Assembly: GCF_031755915.1 (NCBI RefSeq) | Contig: NC_083388.1 | Coordinates: 26,195,001-26,259,000 of the forward strand | Length of the DNA: 64,000 nt | Source of the DNA: Ziziphus jujuba | Taxonomy: Eukaryota; Streptophyta; Magnoliopsida; Rosales; Rhamnaceae | Direction: 5' to 3' | Shown here: positions 21,741 through 32,892 of the stretch, piece by piece | Layout of the letters: each line of letters begins with the position of its first letter | How positions within the stretch are numbered: position 1 is the first letter of the stretch | Program-made: the position numbers and the translations under genes | Notes under the pieces: generated by a model | The model's input: the letters and a program-made list of their open reading frames with translations, nothing else | Told to the model about the DNA's origin: nothing | Databases searched by the model: none

Positions 21741-22254
21741 TCTAGGTTCTAGTATTCCTAAGGGACTGTGCATTGTTATGCGTCCCATCCATGTCTAATC
21801 TCTCATTTTGCCCGTCTTAAAGCGTTCTTTCCCTTTATCTCGAAGCAAATTTGTTGCCCGAGTTGAAATAACTCTAATCTTCGAGGGTGCCAATTAGAAT
21901 CACCTAGCCTAACGGGGAATTCCTATGGCCTAGTCAATGGTTGAGGATTGCCTTTTCTTTATCGAAAGTCAAGTAATGGTGGTAGATCCAATTCTGTGAA
22001 TCTTTTGGGATCCGAATTGGTCCTAGATGGAATGAGTAGTTCTTATGTTTATGGACCGCTAGCATAAAGGAGTAAAGTTAAAGTGTTTCAGCTTACCTGA
22101 AGTGGTGCTTCGTGGAGGAGTTAGGAGGCCTTTACCATGGTTAATTTCTATCCTCGTCTCCAAGGAGCTATCGGAGAATGGTTGTTAAGGGTATTTGACC
22201 CATGTGGTTGATGTCCGAGTAGATGGTGAGCGTTGGAAGTGCTCATAGTGGGAA

Positions 22255-22617
22255 GCAATTCGAAAGTGTTTTCCCTACAAGTTACCTGGATTACGACCAT
22301 AAAAGGGATATCAATTCACCATTAAATTTTCTTTGGACATCGATCTATTTCAGTACTGCCATACCGTGCGACTCCATCAAAGTTAAAGGACTGAAAGGCT
22401 TAACTGCAAGATTTGGTGAATAAAGGTTTCACTAGATCAAGCTTATCATCGTGAATGGTATCCGTTTTGTTCATGGAGAAGAAGGATGGTTGCCTAAGGG
22501 TGTGTATCGGCTACCAACGACCTAACAAGGTGACCACCCATAATCGATACCTGTTGCCGAGTATGAATGTGTGTCGATCAACCTCAAGGTGTTAAGATAT
22601 TTTTCCGATCGATTATC
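22255..22617 (+). pseudogene. gypsy reverse transcriptase remnant
   Basis: In one frame the series SVFP, KRDINSP, IPCDSIKVKGLKGL, KGFTRSSLSS, VLFMEKKDG, LRVCIGYQ, NKVTTHNRYLLPS follows the N-terminal half of the Ty3/gypsy reverse transcriptase (family pattern: DVFP..., KGFIRPS, VLFVKKKDG, R-CIDYR-LNK-T-KN-YPLP). In-frame stops occur after RFGE, after SLSS and near the end. The catalytic YVDD box is not reached. The ~700 bp after it are AT-rich and unreadable, so it is not functional. Confidence 0.8.
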
Positions 22618-23329
22618 AAAAACTAAATGCTTTTCAAAGTGATATTTGAAATTAAAGGTATTTTATTCATGTTTTTATTATTTATTTAAATCAATGTTTT
22701 GGTATGAGTTTCATTTGCATTGATTTTATTATTTATTTAAAATTGTGATTTAAAATATATTTTGACATGTTTTTATAATTTACCTTGATTATGACAGTTT
22801 ACATAAAATGTGTTTTTATCATTTATTCAATTAATGTTTTAAAGTGCATTTTACTATGACCTTATTATTTAAATGGTTTGGATAATTTAAAATAAATTTT
22901 ATTATATTGTTACTCTTATTTTAAATGCATGTGTTAAATATTTCTTTTATTATTTAATCGATTCATTTTACTTATTTTAAAATGATTGTTAAAATGCATT
23001 TATTCATGTTTTTATTATTGTTCCAATGTGGAATTTTAACAATTGCCTATGCAAGTTAAGGTATTTTAAACTGATTAAAATAATTCTCTTATTATTTATT
23101 ATTTCATTGATTTAATTAGTAAATTTTATAAATTATATTTTGATTTTTGATTTTTGAAGAAGTTTGAAAATTTAATTTAGGTTGATAAATTGTATATATT
23201 TTATGTTGGTGGTATATTTGAAAAATATATTTATTATTTGTTTTATGTTATGGTTTTTCCAAGAGCGACTTAAGGTTTAAGTATCGTCAATTGAGAATCC
23301 AAGAGTAGGATATCATTGAGTTCAAAAAG

Positions 23330-24050
23330 AGATCCTAAAGGAAGCACGCGATTAGATGTATGTGATACACCCCAAAGATATAAAGATATATCAAATGCTC
23401 ACTAAGTATTATTGGTGGATTCGCACGATAAAGGAAGTTGCCGAATTAGAATCAAGGTACGTAAGTTGCCAACAAGTGGAAGCGGGAAGTAGAAATGTTA
23501 GCACACCTTTTTACTGGTACGAGAGTGGTTCTCACTGAGAAAAGTCGGCCAAGCTAAATTGGATGCAAACACCTACGAATGACTATGAATAAGGTGAAGG
23601 TCATCCGAGAGAGTTTGAAGACCGCTCAGGAATCGACAAAAGAGTTGACCTGAAGTGCAAGGAAAAGATCTTGAATTCAAAGTCCGAGATTGAGTTTTTG
23701 AAATTATCTCCGTAGGAGAGAGTCGTACACTTTGGTTGATAGAGAGAGCTAAGTTCTCGTATCTTGGTTTCTACGAGGTTAGCGAAAGAATTGATTTTGT
23801 AGCGTACGAGTTAGCATTTTTGGAAGAGTTAACACAGGTATGCAACGTATTTCACGCATCAGAGCTATGAAAAGACATCGAAGACCTGTCATGTGAGGAA
23901 CAACCAATATAGATCTTAGGTCACGGAGGATACGTATTGGTCGATGAGATTATTTCTCAAGTTAAAGTCTTATGGCAGATTTTACCTAGCCAAGGAAGTG
24001 ACGTGGAAGCTTGAGGCATAAATCAGCAACCAATATTCTTATACGTTTTA
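23330..24050 (+). pseudogene. gypsy integrase and C-terminal remnant
   Basis: The frame reads HPKDIKIYQMLTKYYWW, then VAELESRYVSCQQV, the zinc-binding N-terminal region of gypsy integrase (HP--TKMY--L---YWW ... CL-CQQ-K); the first Cys of its CxxC is replaced by Tyr. Farther on, pieces such as KEKILNSKSEIEFLKLSP and VCNVFHASEL correspond to the end of the integrase and the region before the chromodomain (VFLKLSP, --NVFHVS-L). Stops and frameshifts are frequent, and the catalytic core between the two parts is deleted. Confidence 0.75.
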
Positions 24051-24084
24051 GTGACGTATAAAATTTTGAGGATGAAATCTTTGT

Positions 24085-24096
24085 AAAGGGGGAAGA
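24085..24096 (+). promoter_or_regulatory. polypurine tract
   Basis: AAAGGGGGAAGA lies one base before the 3' LTR start TGTAACACC and primes plus-strand synthesis in LTR retrotransposons. The preceding TTTGAGGATGAAATCTTTGT is the usual context in chromoviruses. Confidence 0.85.
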
Positions 24097-24097
24097 T

Positions 24098-27000
24098 TGT
24101 AACACCCCGTCCCGAAGTACACCAGGAATTTCTCACATTTGACCGAGGTTGACCAGATTTGACCATCATTGACCGAGAAAGGATCAAATGTTGACTTTTT
24201 GTGCCAGATCGAATTCCACATTGACCGAGGTACCGTTAAAAAGTACACATTGTCACGAGTCCATGGACTAGTAGCACGTTGAAAACGGAGCTACGGTTCG
24301 AAAGTTATGAGCAAAACAATTTGAGGTCCAAACTGTCCAAGGGGTGCTGGAGTTGACTTTTTGTTAATGCAAAGTTGAGCTTTGACTCATGCATGGTTGT
24401 GAAGCACTCGTCGATACGAGTTCATAGACTAGCAGCATGCTTAAATTGGACATCTGGTTAAAACGTTATGGACATGCAAAGTTTTCCGAATACCATAATA
24501 TTTTAATATATTTTGACTTGAGTGAACAGTGTGTGCCACGTGTCGTATTTTCAGCCAATCCCATGAGTGAACAGTGTCACCCATGGGTGGCTTTTATTTT
24601 GGCCAAAACACGTGAGCCGGGGAAGGAGAGAGAGAGAGAAAGAGAGAGAGCTAGAGAGAGAAACCCAACCGGCCAACCGCTGTTCACCCATTTTCGGCCA
24701 CCATAACAGTACATGTGCCAACCCACCTTGATGCCCACCTGAAAACCAGCCGGCCAGCCAAAAATCACGGCCAACTGACCTCCGATGCGCCCGGATCGAG
24801 ACTTTTTCCGACGGTGGTGCCGATTTCTTCAAACCCAGATTTCTCCCTATTCTGGCCTTCATTTGCCTCACCGCCGATCCCGTTGAGTCACCCATTCCTC
24901 GGTCTACCTTCCCACCATAAATCATGGCCAGTGGCCACCAGACGCGCCACCGGTCGTGGTAGATTTTGGTGACCACGGTGGCTCGTCGGGAAATCGACTT
25001 TCCGATGAGTTTCTAGTTGCATCGCCCATCCTTTCCCACTAATTCTGACCCTCTGAACCTAAATCTGGTGTCCACTTTCCTCAATTCTTAACGGATTGTG
25101 AGAATCAATGGCCTAAAATCCGTTGGCTTTCCGATGAGATTCCGGCCACCTCGGATCCGATCTTCGGGAGGAGCACGTGTGAGCAGTAGAATTGATCCTA
25201 TTGAGGATCTTGGTTGGATTGCGTGCTTAAGGTGAGTGACCCATCTTCAAAACTATTTTGGGTTGATAAATTTCATATATTTTATGTTGAATATGTGTTT
25301 GGAAATTATATTCATGTATTAATTATTTATAAATTATATTTGGGATTTTGATGCTACAATTGAATAAAATTATAGTATATTTATGCATTAAAGTATAATT
25401 TGATTTTGGTAAATTATGGGAATTTTATTTTATGAAATTGTGGATTTAATTTTATTTAAATTGTGGTTGAAATAAATTGTGAAATTATTTATGTTTAATA
25501 AGAATGTATTATCCATTGATGAATTGTGAGATCCAATTATATTTGAATTTTGAAGAATTGAAGTAATAATTATTTTTAATTATTGTTACATTCATGGATG
25601 GATTTGAAATTGATGGAAAATATGCGATGGATTTATGACAATGAATTATAAAGGAATTGTAGAAAAATTTACGGGTTTAATTGAATGGAATAAACCCGGT
25701 GGAATTTTTTTGGGATTTGAAACTATATGGATTTTAGAATTTTTATGATGCATCACACACGTACCGGTGTTCTGTATATGTGGATATAATTAGTGCACAC
25801 ATGGATATGATTAGCGCGCAGGTGGGTGTGAGTAGCGCGCAGGTGATTTATGGGTTGTCCTGTGGTTGCAGCGGTGCGGTGGGATGCCACGTGACCGTAT
25901 GTCGGTTTCTCTCTTTAACCTCCTGTCTGGTGGTACCTCGAGACGCTGGGTACCATTGGAGCCACTGGTATATAGTGTGGGCATCAAATGGTTTTCACGA
26001 CCTGATTTTTAATAAAATGTATTTAATAGTGTTTCATTCATTATTTAAATTTAAAGGTTAAGCAATTTTTTTTTATAAAAATGCTTTTACGAAATTATTA
26101 TTCAAATTGTTTTGGTATTTTGAAATCCATTCTAATATATTATATTTTCCTTCATTTTATTATATTCTTAACATTTATTTTAAATGGGTGTTTTATTTTG
26201 GTTAAATTATTTCTTTATTTAATTGTTCAATTAATTGAGTTATTCTAATTATTTGATTATTTTCTGAATTGTTTAAATATGATTATCATGGATATCTTTG
26301 TATTATCTGTTGATGATATGTTATTATTCTTTTAGGATTGTTACACAAGTCAATTTCATTTCTATTATTATTCTCATTCTATTTTTGGATTCTTAATTTG
26401 TCGTGTTTTATTTGTAAATTATTGGTTAATTATTTTTCTGAATCTTGGGCATAAAACATCGGGTTTTGTGAAAACATTTTAAAAAGGGAACATTTCCAAC
26501 TGAGTGACCGTGAGGGTTTTGAGAGAAAAATTATTTTCAACCATTATTACTAAACCATTCACGTATTTATTTATTTAGTAATTACTTATTCATTTGCTTA
26601 CTGCTAAATTACTTAATTATTAGTAGTTAGTAGACTGGGTCATTCACTGAGATGATTAGTATCTCATGTTTTCAAATTTTGTTCCCTTAGACTCAGGTGG
26701 TAGACATTGTTCGATCAGGGCGAGCTCGACAGTTTGATCATTTTCGAAACTTCGAGAAGTCTTCTTTCCTTCGTTTCTTATTATGTAATTTTCTTTCTAC
26801 TTTGTTGTAAAACTTTTGTACTTAATTGTATCTTATGATGCTCTGTATACCATGGGATATATTTCCTTAATTATTACATTAGTTCCTTGTCATTTATTTG
26901 AAGTGCTGAAATTTGTAATAATATTTTGTAGTAAAGTGGGACGAATAAGGGGTGTATATAGATGTGTATTTTCAATGCAGAAAAATTGTGATAAGTTCAA

Positions 27001-27108
27001 CCCTTAGGGGAGGTTCTGCCGGATTTTCCATTAGAGGGTCCGGTAGGGTTTCCCTGAGATCAGGGCTTGTCTAGAATTCCGATGAGGAATTTTAGACGGG
27101 TCCTGATA
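24098..27108 (+). repeat. 3' LTR (A4) of the gypsy element
   Basis: It starts TGTAACACCCCGTCCCGAA and ends GGGTCCTGATA (TGACA with one change); 3,011 bp. The block CCAATCCCATGAGTGAACAG with GTCACCCATGGGTGGC is shared with A2 and A7, marking one subfamily. The GCGCGCAGGT minisatellite zone is at about 25790-25850. It is joined directly to a TRIM internal domain. Confidence 0.85.
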
Positions 27109-27203
27109 GATTGGTATCAGAGCCAGTACCCGGATCGGTGTGCCAGTAAGGACACTGGGCCCCAAGGGTGGAGGATTGTGAGATCCCACATCGGTTGGAA
27201 AGG

Positions 27204-30009
27204 TGTAACACCCTGTCCCAAAGTACAACGGAAATTTTCCAACTTTGACCGTTGACCCAAGGGGTCAAAAGTTGACTTTTTGACTCGGATGGAATTCTAG
27301 GTTGATTGAGGTACCGTTACGAAGTACACGTTGGCACGAGTTCGTAGACTAGTAGCACGTCAAAAACGGAGCTACGGTTTGAAAGTTATGAGCAAAACAA
27401 GTTAAGGTCCAAACTCTCCAAGTGGTGCCCGAGTTGACTTTTTATTCATGCAAAGTTGAGCTTTGACTCATGCATGGTTGTGAAGTACGAGTTGATACGA
27501 GTTCATAGACTAGCGGCACGTCCGATTTGGACATGTGGTTTGAAAGTTATGTACCTGTAGATTTTTTTCAAATACTGTATTATTTTAATATTATTTTTAA
27601 ACGTGTAACAATGTGCCACGTGTGACTTAATAAATGTGACCGTGTGTCACCATGTTGAGATGTCACATGTCAACCATGTTTAATATCATATTATTTTATT
27701 ATTGTTATTTTATATAATAATATTATTTTTTTATATTATTTAATTATTTTATCTTCCTTTTTCTTTTTCTTTTCTTCTCCCCATGTGGGTAAAAAAAAAG
27801 GGGGGGGGGGGGGGGGGGGGAGGGGGTACACGGGGGGAATTTCTTTCTTTCTTCTTCTTCTTCTTTTCCTTCTTCTTTTCCCCCGGTGGGTCCACCTTCC
27901 TCCTCCATCATCTCCGGCCAATTGACCATCGTGCGAACGGCAGCTGGCCACACGCGTTGGACAAACCGGCGACCCACGACGGCACGACCTCGGTCACTTA
28001 ATCTCCGGCCGGGGAAGTGGCTAACGCGCCAGGATCGGCACGTAACGCAGGCAGCCGGCTTCCTCCCCATCGGCTGGTTTTCTGGCAGCCACCGGTCGTG
28101 CAACCGGTCCTTTCCCACTAATTTGGACCCTCTGATTCCGATTCTAAGCTCCGATTAACTCAATTCCCGTTGATTTGCAAGATACAAGGAGATCAAGACC
28201 GATCGAAGCTTTCCGGCCAAATTCCGACCACCGCCAGTTGAATTAAGCCCAATGGAGGTCGGTAATGTGATCCTCATCTCACAAGCTTTCCATAGACATA
28301 TAATTTGTCAATTTTGGTTAACGTTTGTGTTAGACCCCCCGGGTACCGGGTATTATTTACCCGAATAAAATATTAATTTATTTGACTGTGTGTGAATCCT
28401 TGTTCTAGGAGCACGTGTGCGTTATGGAATCGATCCTATGGAGGATCTTAGGTTAATTGCATGCTCCAGGTGAGTGACCCACCTTTAAAAATATTTTGGG
28501 GTAATTAATTATATGTATTTGGTGTTAAATTGATATCTGGAATTTATGCTCATGTGGTGGAATTTGAATATAATCGGGAATAAAACATTATTTTATATAT
28601 ATATATTTACCCATTGATGCTAAACGAAATTTTGGGTTACTAAGAATTTCCCGATTATTATTCTGTTGTGATTTAATTGTATTTATTACACATGAGCAAA
28701 GTATTTTCATTAATTAATTGTGTTGGATTTTTATATTGTTTTTTTTGGGCATAATTGGTTTAAATATTTTAAGGAAATTATTTGTTTAATTGGTGGTTTA
28801 AATTTTATAATTATGCCCGTGAAATATTATTTGATGGATTTTGTGATTTGAGAAAAATTATTTTTATATTGTTATTGATGGTTTCGTACCGGGTGTGTTA
28901 AATGAAAATGTGGGATGGTGAAATTGAAAATTGGTATATTTCCCACGGTAATTTTTGGAAAATCGGTACGGTAATAATTAAATTAATAATTATTTTAGAT
29001 GCACTCATACAGTATTGGTGTTCCAGTGTATATGTGGTTAGCGCGCAAGTTATTATGTCTCCCGTGAGTTGCCATTGGACCGAGGGCAGGCAAGTCTTAT
29101 ATAGTGCGCATCAGCCGCCCCCCTCCTTGGCCGGGATGACGGTTTCAGCAGCGGTACTATCGGGACGCCGAAGTGCCGTATGCAAGTTTCTCTCTTTAAC
29201 CCCCCACCAGTCGGTGCTCGGGATGCTGGGTATCGGAGGGCATCACTGGTATATGGTGTGGTGCGTCAAGTATAAATTTTCGGATAGAAATTTCGAACCC
29301 CAAAGTGTTCAAAAAATTACTTATTATATTTTATTACATTTTATTTATATTTGGGGTATTTATCTATTGTTTATTAAATTAATTGATCCTTTGGTTTTTG
29401 GGAAATACGAATATTGGGTTTTGTGAAAATGTTTTAAAAGGAGAACATTTCCAACAGAGTAAATAGTGAGGGTTTTGAGAGAAAATATTACTTCAATTGT
29501 TATTATTATTTATTTATTTAATTGTTGGTATAAATTAAATTCCCTTAATTGTTATATTATTAATATTAAAGGTGTTCAGTAGATAGGGTCACTCACTGAG
29601 ATGATTAGCATCTCACGTTTTTAAATTCCGTTCCCCTAGGTACCAGGTTTGGGAGACATTGATCGTCCGGGGCGAGCCTGACGTCTCAGTTCTTTGCCGA
29701 AAGTCCAAGAAGTATTTCTTCCCTTTTTCCTCTTCATCTTGGATTGCTTCCTTATCTGTCATTTTATTAATTCCACATTTATTTATATAATGCTCTGTAT
29801 ACTGTATTGGACGTGTAGTTATTACTTGTAGTATTGTGGGAGGAATAAGGGGATGAATTTAGAAGTGCGTTTTCAGTGCAAGAAATTTGTGGTAAGTCCA
29901 ACCCTTAGGGGAGGTTCTGCCGGATTTTCCATTGGAGGGTCCGGTAGGGTTTCCCTAGGATCACGGCTTGTCTAGGGTTCCGATAAGGAATTTTGGACGG
30001 GTCCTAACA
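27204..30009 (+). mobile_element. solo LTR A5, nested in the TRIM
   Basis: It starts TGTAACACCCTGTCCCAAAG and ends GGACGGGTCCTAACA (2,806 bp). Perfect 5-bp target duplication AAAGG (27199-27203 and 30010-30014) splits the TRIM LTR motif GTTGGAAAGGGGAACGAAGC. Its closest relative is A8. It contains the G21 tract at 27800. Confidence 0.92.
27800..27820 (+). repeat. G21 homopolymer
   Basis: Twenty-one consecutive G residues follow A9 and precede AGGGGG. In sister LTRs the same place carries a CT/TC-rich tract after CCACGTGGG, without such a run. Confidence 0.9.
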
Positions 30010-30360
30010 AAAGGGAAACGAAGCATGCCTTAAAAGAGAGTGTGGATACCTTTCCCTTGCAATGCGTTTTGACAAAATCGTGCGGGCTGGACCCAAAGCG
30101 GACAATATCGCATGCGGGTGGTCTAAGCTGGGCTGTTACAGTTGGTATTAGAGCCAGTACCCGGATCGGTGTGCTAGCTAGGATGCTGGGCTCCAAGGGG
30201 GGAGGATTGTGAGATCCCACATTGGTTGGAAAGGGGAACGAAGCATGCCTTAAAAGAGGGTGTAGATACCTTTCTTTTGTGACGCGTTTTGACAAAACCG
30301 TGTGGGCTGGGTCCAAAGCGGACAATATCGCATACGGGTGGTCTGGGCTGGACTGTTACA

Positions 30361-31082
30361 TTTAACATCTCTTAAAATAAAATAATAAATAATTAGTGTA
30401 AAAGTTTTATAAGTTTTTGCTATCTGTCATGAGTGATGATAATATATATTTTATATGCTAAATTTTAATTGAAATATTTAATTTTATTATTTTTTATTTT
30501 AAAATTTTAAAGAGAATTAATGGTAATCATTTAAATTATTATTTAGTATATGTATCCTACTAGTAATCATTCATGGCAAAAAATATTTTTCAAACCCTTT
30601 TTGCTTCCCCGACCTTCTAGTTCATGTAGTTAAGTGGGTGAGTTATAATGTCCCGGATCTCAGGTTCAAAAGAGGATGTGGGCAAAACCAAACAACAACA
30701 AATCTTATTTATTTGAATATTATATAGTAGAGCCGATAAAATATAATAATAAATAATTAAATATGATTATTAAATATGCATTAATTTGTGGGCTCGCTCT
30801 AAAACTACAATCTAATTTTAATTGGTTAGAAATAACTGATTCAAATACAATTATAAATTGTGAAAAGTTAATTTAATTTGTAAACCATTATCACTTATAT
30901 TTAGAAGGTTACGGCTTGAGATATTTTTCTTTGATTTTTTTGCCTTTCATATATATAATTATATACATATATTTTCCAATTTTGAAATCAAAGTCGTATG
31001 AATAATAGTCGCTAGGGTTTTTCTTTTTCTTTTTTATGTTGACTGCGATTTACAATAGCCTGGGCACTCTCTAAGCCTGGTG
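30361..31082. other. no gene; ~0.4-kb unit relics
   Basis: It begins TTTAACATCTCTTAAAAT, a piece of the tandem units. From 31008 GCTAGGGTTTTTC, then ATGTTGACTGCGATTTACAA and CCTGGGCACTC, match the DNA upstream of the protease relic at 56.6 kb. The middle is AT-rich and unassigned. Confidence 0.5.
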
Positions 31083-31520
31083 GATTTAATTGGAGGTACG
31101 AAGGATGGATGACTGAAACTATAGATCAAAAACATATTATATTATTGCTTTGCTTCTATTATTATTTTTTTTATAATTATTAATTTCTTTTCCATTTAAC
31201 ATATATATACAGCGGTGCTATAAAAAGCACCAGGCGTAGGAAAAAAATTTCACCTGTTTTTGCTTCGGACGAAAATAAAATAAAAAAAAATTACTCGTTT
31301 CTGCGTTGCATTCGACTTTTCGGCGTCTTAATAGGTACCTTTTTCTCATTTCTCTCTAATTTTTTAGGTGGTCTAGGAATAAGTTGTGATCTTCTGTGAT
31401 TTTATGGGGTTTTGGGTATGCATTCGAATATATCAAAACAAATGTGATTGATATAAATCTGATTATCTTTGGAGAGGAGTTACACCCTCCTCTGACAAAA
31501 AAGGTCTTAAATAATTAAGC
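31083..31520 (+). pseudogene. papain-like protease relic, copy P2
   Basis: 31083-31130 (ATTTAATTGGAGGTACGAAG, then GATGGATGACTGAAAC and ATAGATCAAAAAC) is the counterpart of exon 1 in P1 and P3. 31417-31513 (GCATTCGAATATATCAAAAC, ATAAATCTGATTATC, GGAGAGGAGTTACA, AAGGTCTTAAATAATT) is the second half of exon 2 and its donor. The first half of exon 2, with the active-site Cys, is replaced by about 210 bp of other sequence (31205-31415). The remains lie 75-510 bp before the F-box start at 31595. Confidence 0.75.
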
Positions 31521-31594
31521 TTTTTCTTTATTATTATTATTATCTCAACGTGTCAGGTTTATTAGGATTTAAAGAGAAATTTTTGTTCTAAGAA

Positions 31595-32818
31595 ATGGAA
31601 GAGGTCGCGCAAGAATTTATGCTGATGTCGATTTGTAAGTCGAAGGTGGAGGATCTTCCAAAAGAGTTGTTGATTTCAATCCTGTTGCGTCTACCGCTGA
31701 AAGATCTTCTCCAATGCAAAAAGGTTTGCAAGGAATTATACGCCATTATTACGAGTTTCCCATTCACTGATGTACGCAGGAAGATGAGGAATTCTCAAAT
31801 TCTAGTCAAATACGAGGATCCTATCAGTAAATATCATGTTATCTATTTACTTTCTGATGAAACCCTTGAGGTCATTGATACCGAACCAGTATTATCCCAT
31901 ACTCCATTAATGGATTCAATGAGGATTGATTTCAAACATTCTGTCACCGTGGTGGGTTGTAGTAGTGGTGTGGTATGTCTTAGGTGCATACCACCACATG
32001 ATGAGTATTTCCTGTGGAACCTTGCAACAAGAGATGCAAAAATTATTCCAGATGGATTATACAAAAGCAATCCAGAAAAGAACATGTTTCAACATCTAAA
32101 TATGGGGTTCGGTTTCATTTCCAAAAACAATGACTACAAACTAGTCTCAATCCAATGCTTGTTTGAAAACAATACATACCGCCCTGTTCAACCGTGCCAA
32201 CAAGAGGTTGAAGTTTATAGCTTAAAAACAGGATGTTGGAAATTGCTACCAGATATCATCCCAACTTGTGATATTATATTAGCACAACCACATTCAGGTA
32301 CAGCATGTGGAGAAATGTTTTCATGGTTGGTAGAGAATGACAAGTATGGAGAACATGTTATGTCATTCGACATGAGCAATGAGGTATTCATAACAACACC
32401 TTTGCCTCCTCGTATAATTGAAAGGAGCCGTCCTGGTAATTGTTGGAATAGCCTTATGTTTCATAATAAATCCCTTGCTCTTGATCATTGTGCTAGAGAT
32501 AGAAATAATGATACCAAGACACATAGCATATGGGTGTTGGGTGAATATGGTGTCAAGGACTCATGGACTAATCTATTTAATGTTGGACCCCTTGAATACT
32601 TAGGACCGAGTACAAGAGGATTTTGTAACAACAATGGGGTTCTTCTCCAAGTAGACGGAGATGGATGTCGTCATGATCTAATTTTGGTTGACCCTTCCAT
32701 CCGAAAAATCAAAGATTTGGATATTCATGGGACATCATCAATGCAGATCCTTAACTACCAAGAAAGCCTAGCTCAAATTAATGCAACTCCATCTTCACGG
32801 ATATTGGATGGGAGTTAA
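31595..32818 (+). CDS. F-box protein with FBA domain (copy 2)
   Basis: An uninterrupted 407-residue, single-exon frame. Residues ~18-60 are an F-box (VEDLPKELLISILLRLPLKD, then CKKVCKELYAIITS), which binds SKP1 in SCF ubiquitin ligases. Residues ~118-390 resemble the F-box-associated domain: VVGCSSGVVCL, LWNLATRDAKIIP, GFGF-----DYKLVSIQ, EVEVYSLKTGCWKLL, SWL, MSFD-SNEVF, WVLGEYGVKDSWTNLF, RKIKDLDIHG. This class includes CPR1, which controls NLR immune receptors; that role is not shown here. The start at 31595 is the first ATG, but the ATGs at 31619/31628 align with the start of copy 4. The first ~12 residues align with protease-derived leader sequence of copy 4. The last residues, SSRILDGS, come from former 3'UTR. 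Confidence 0.85.
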   Translation: MEEVAQEFMLMSICKSKVEDLPKELLISILLRLPLKDLLQCKKVCKELYAIITSFPFTDVRRKMRNSQILVKYEDPISKYHVIYLLSDETLEVIDTEPVLSHTPLMDSMRIDFKHSVTVVGCSSGVVCLRCIPPHDEYFLWNLATRDAKIIPDGLYKSNPEKNMFQHLNMGFGFISKNNDYKLVSIQCLFENNTYRPVQPCQQEVEVYSLKTGCWKLLPDIIPTCDIILAQPHSGTACGEMFSWLVENDKYGEHVMSFDMSNEVFITTPLPPRIIERSRPGNCWNSLMFHNKSLALDHCARDRNNDTKTHSIWVLGEYGVKDSWTNLFNVGPLEYLGPSTRGFCNNNGVLLQVDGDGCRHDLILVDPSIRKIKDLDIHGTSSMQILNYQESLAQINATPSSRILDGS

Positions 32819-32886
32819 TACTAGTTAAGATTTCATGGGTGTATCGACTATCTCGGACTCAAATCATTGTTTCAGACTATGTATTG

Positions 32887-32892
32887 AATAAA
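32887..32892 (+). terminator. poly(A) signal of F-box copy 2
   Basis: AATAAA in GTATTGAATAAAGCTTCTAA, within the 3' block CTATCTCGGACTCAAATCATTG shared with the other copies. Confidence 0.55.

Larger units (their letters stand above)
16582..27108 (+). mobile_element. Ty3/gypsy (Tekay-like) element with two LTRs, decayed
   Basis: Order: 5' LTR 16582-21726 (split by solo LTR A3), primer site, decayed internal region 21727-24097, polypurine tract, 3' LTR 24098-27108. Only about 2.4 kb of internal DNA remains, against the 5 kb or more expected for gag-pol. The identifiable domain order (reverse transcriptase, then integrase) and the purine tract followed by TGTAACACCCCG are those of Ty3/gypsy chromoviruses; very long LTRs point to the Tekay clade. 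Expected 5-bp target duplications do not match (CCTAG left, GATTG right), so the right edge has been altered by fusion to a TRIM. Confidence 0.8.
27109..30360 (+). mobile_element. TRIM retrotransposon (copy B4), interrupted by A5
   Basis: Once A5 is removed the order is internal domain (27109-27176), LTR (27177-27203 plus 30015-30140, 153 bp), internal domain (30141-30207, 67 bp), LTR (30208-30360, 153 bp). The internal domain starts GTTGGTAT-AGAGCC, the tRNA-Met primer site, and ends CTCCAAGGGGGGAGGAT, the polypurine tract. LTRs start TGTGAGATCCCACAT and end CTGTTACA. There is no coding capacity, as expected of a TRIM. The leftmost LTR is missing and replaced by gypsy LTR A4. The right flank, TTTAACATCTCTTAAAAT, is a piece of the ~0.4-kb unit found elsewhere. 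Confidence 0.85.
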
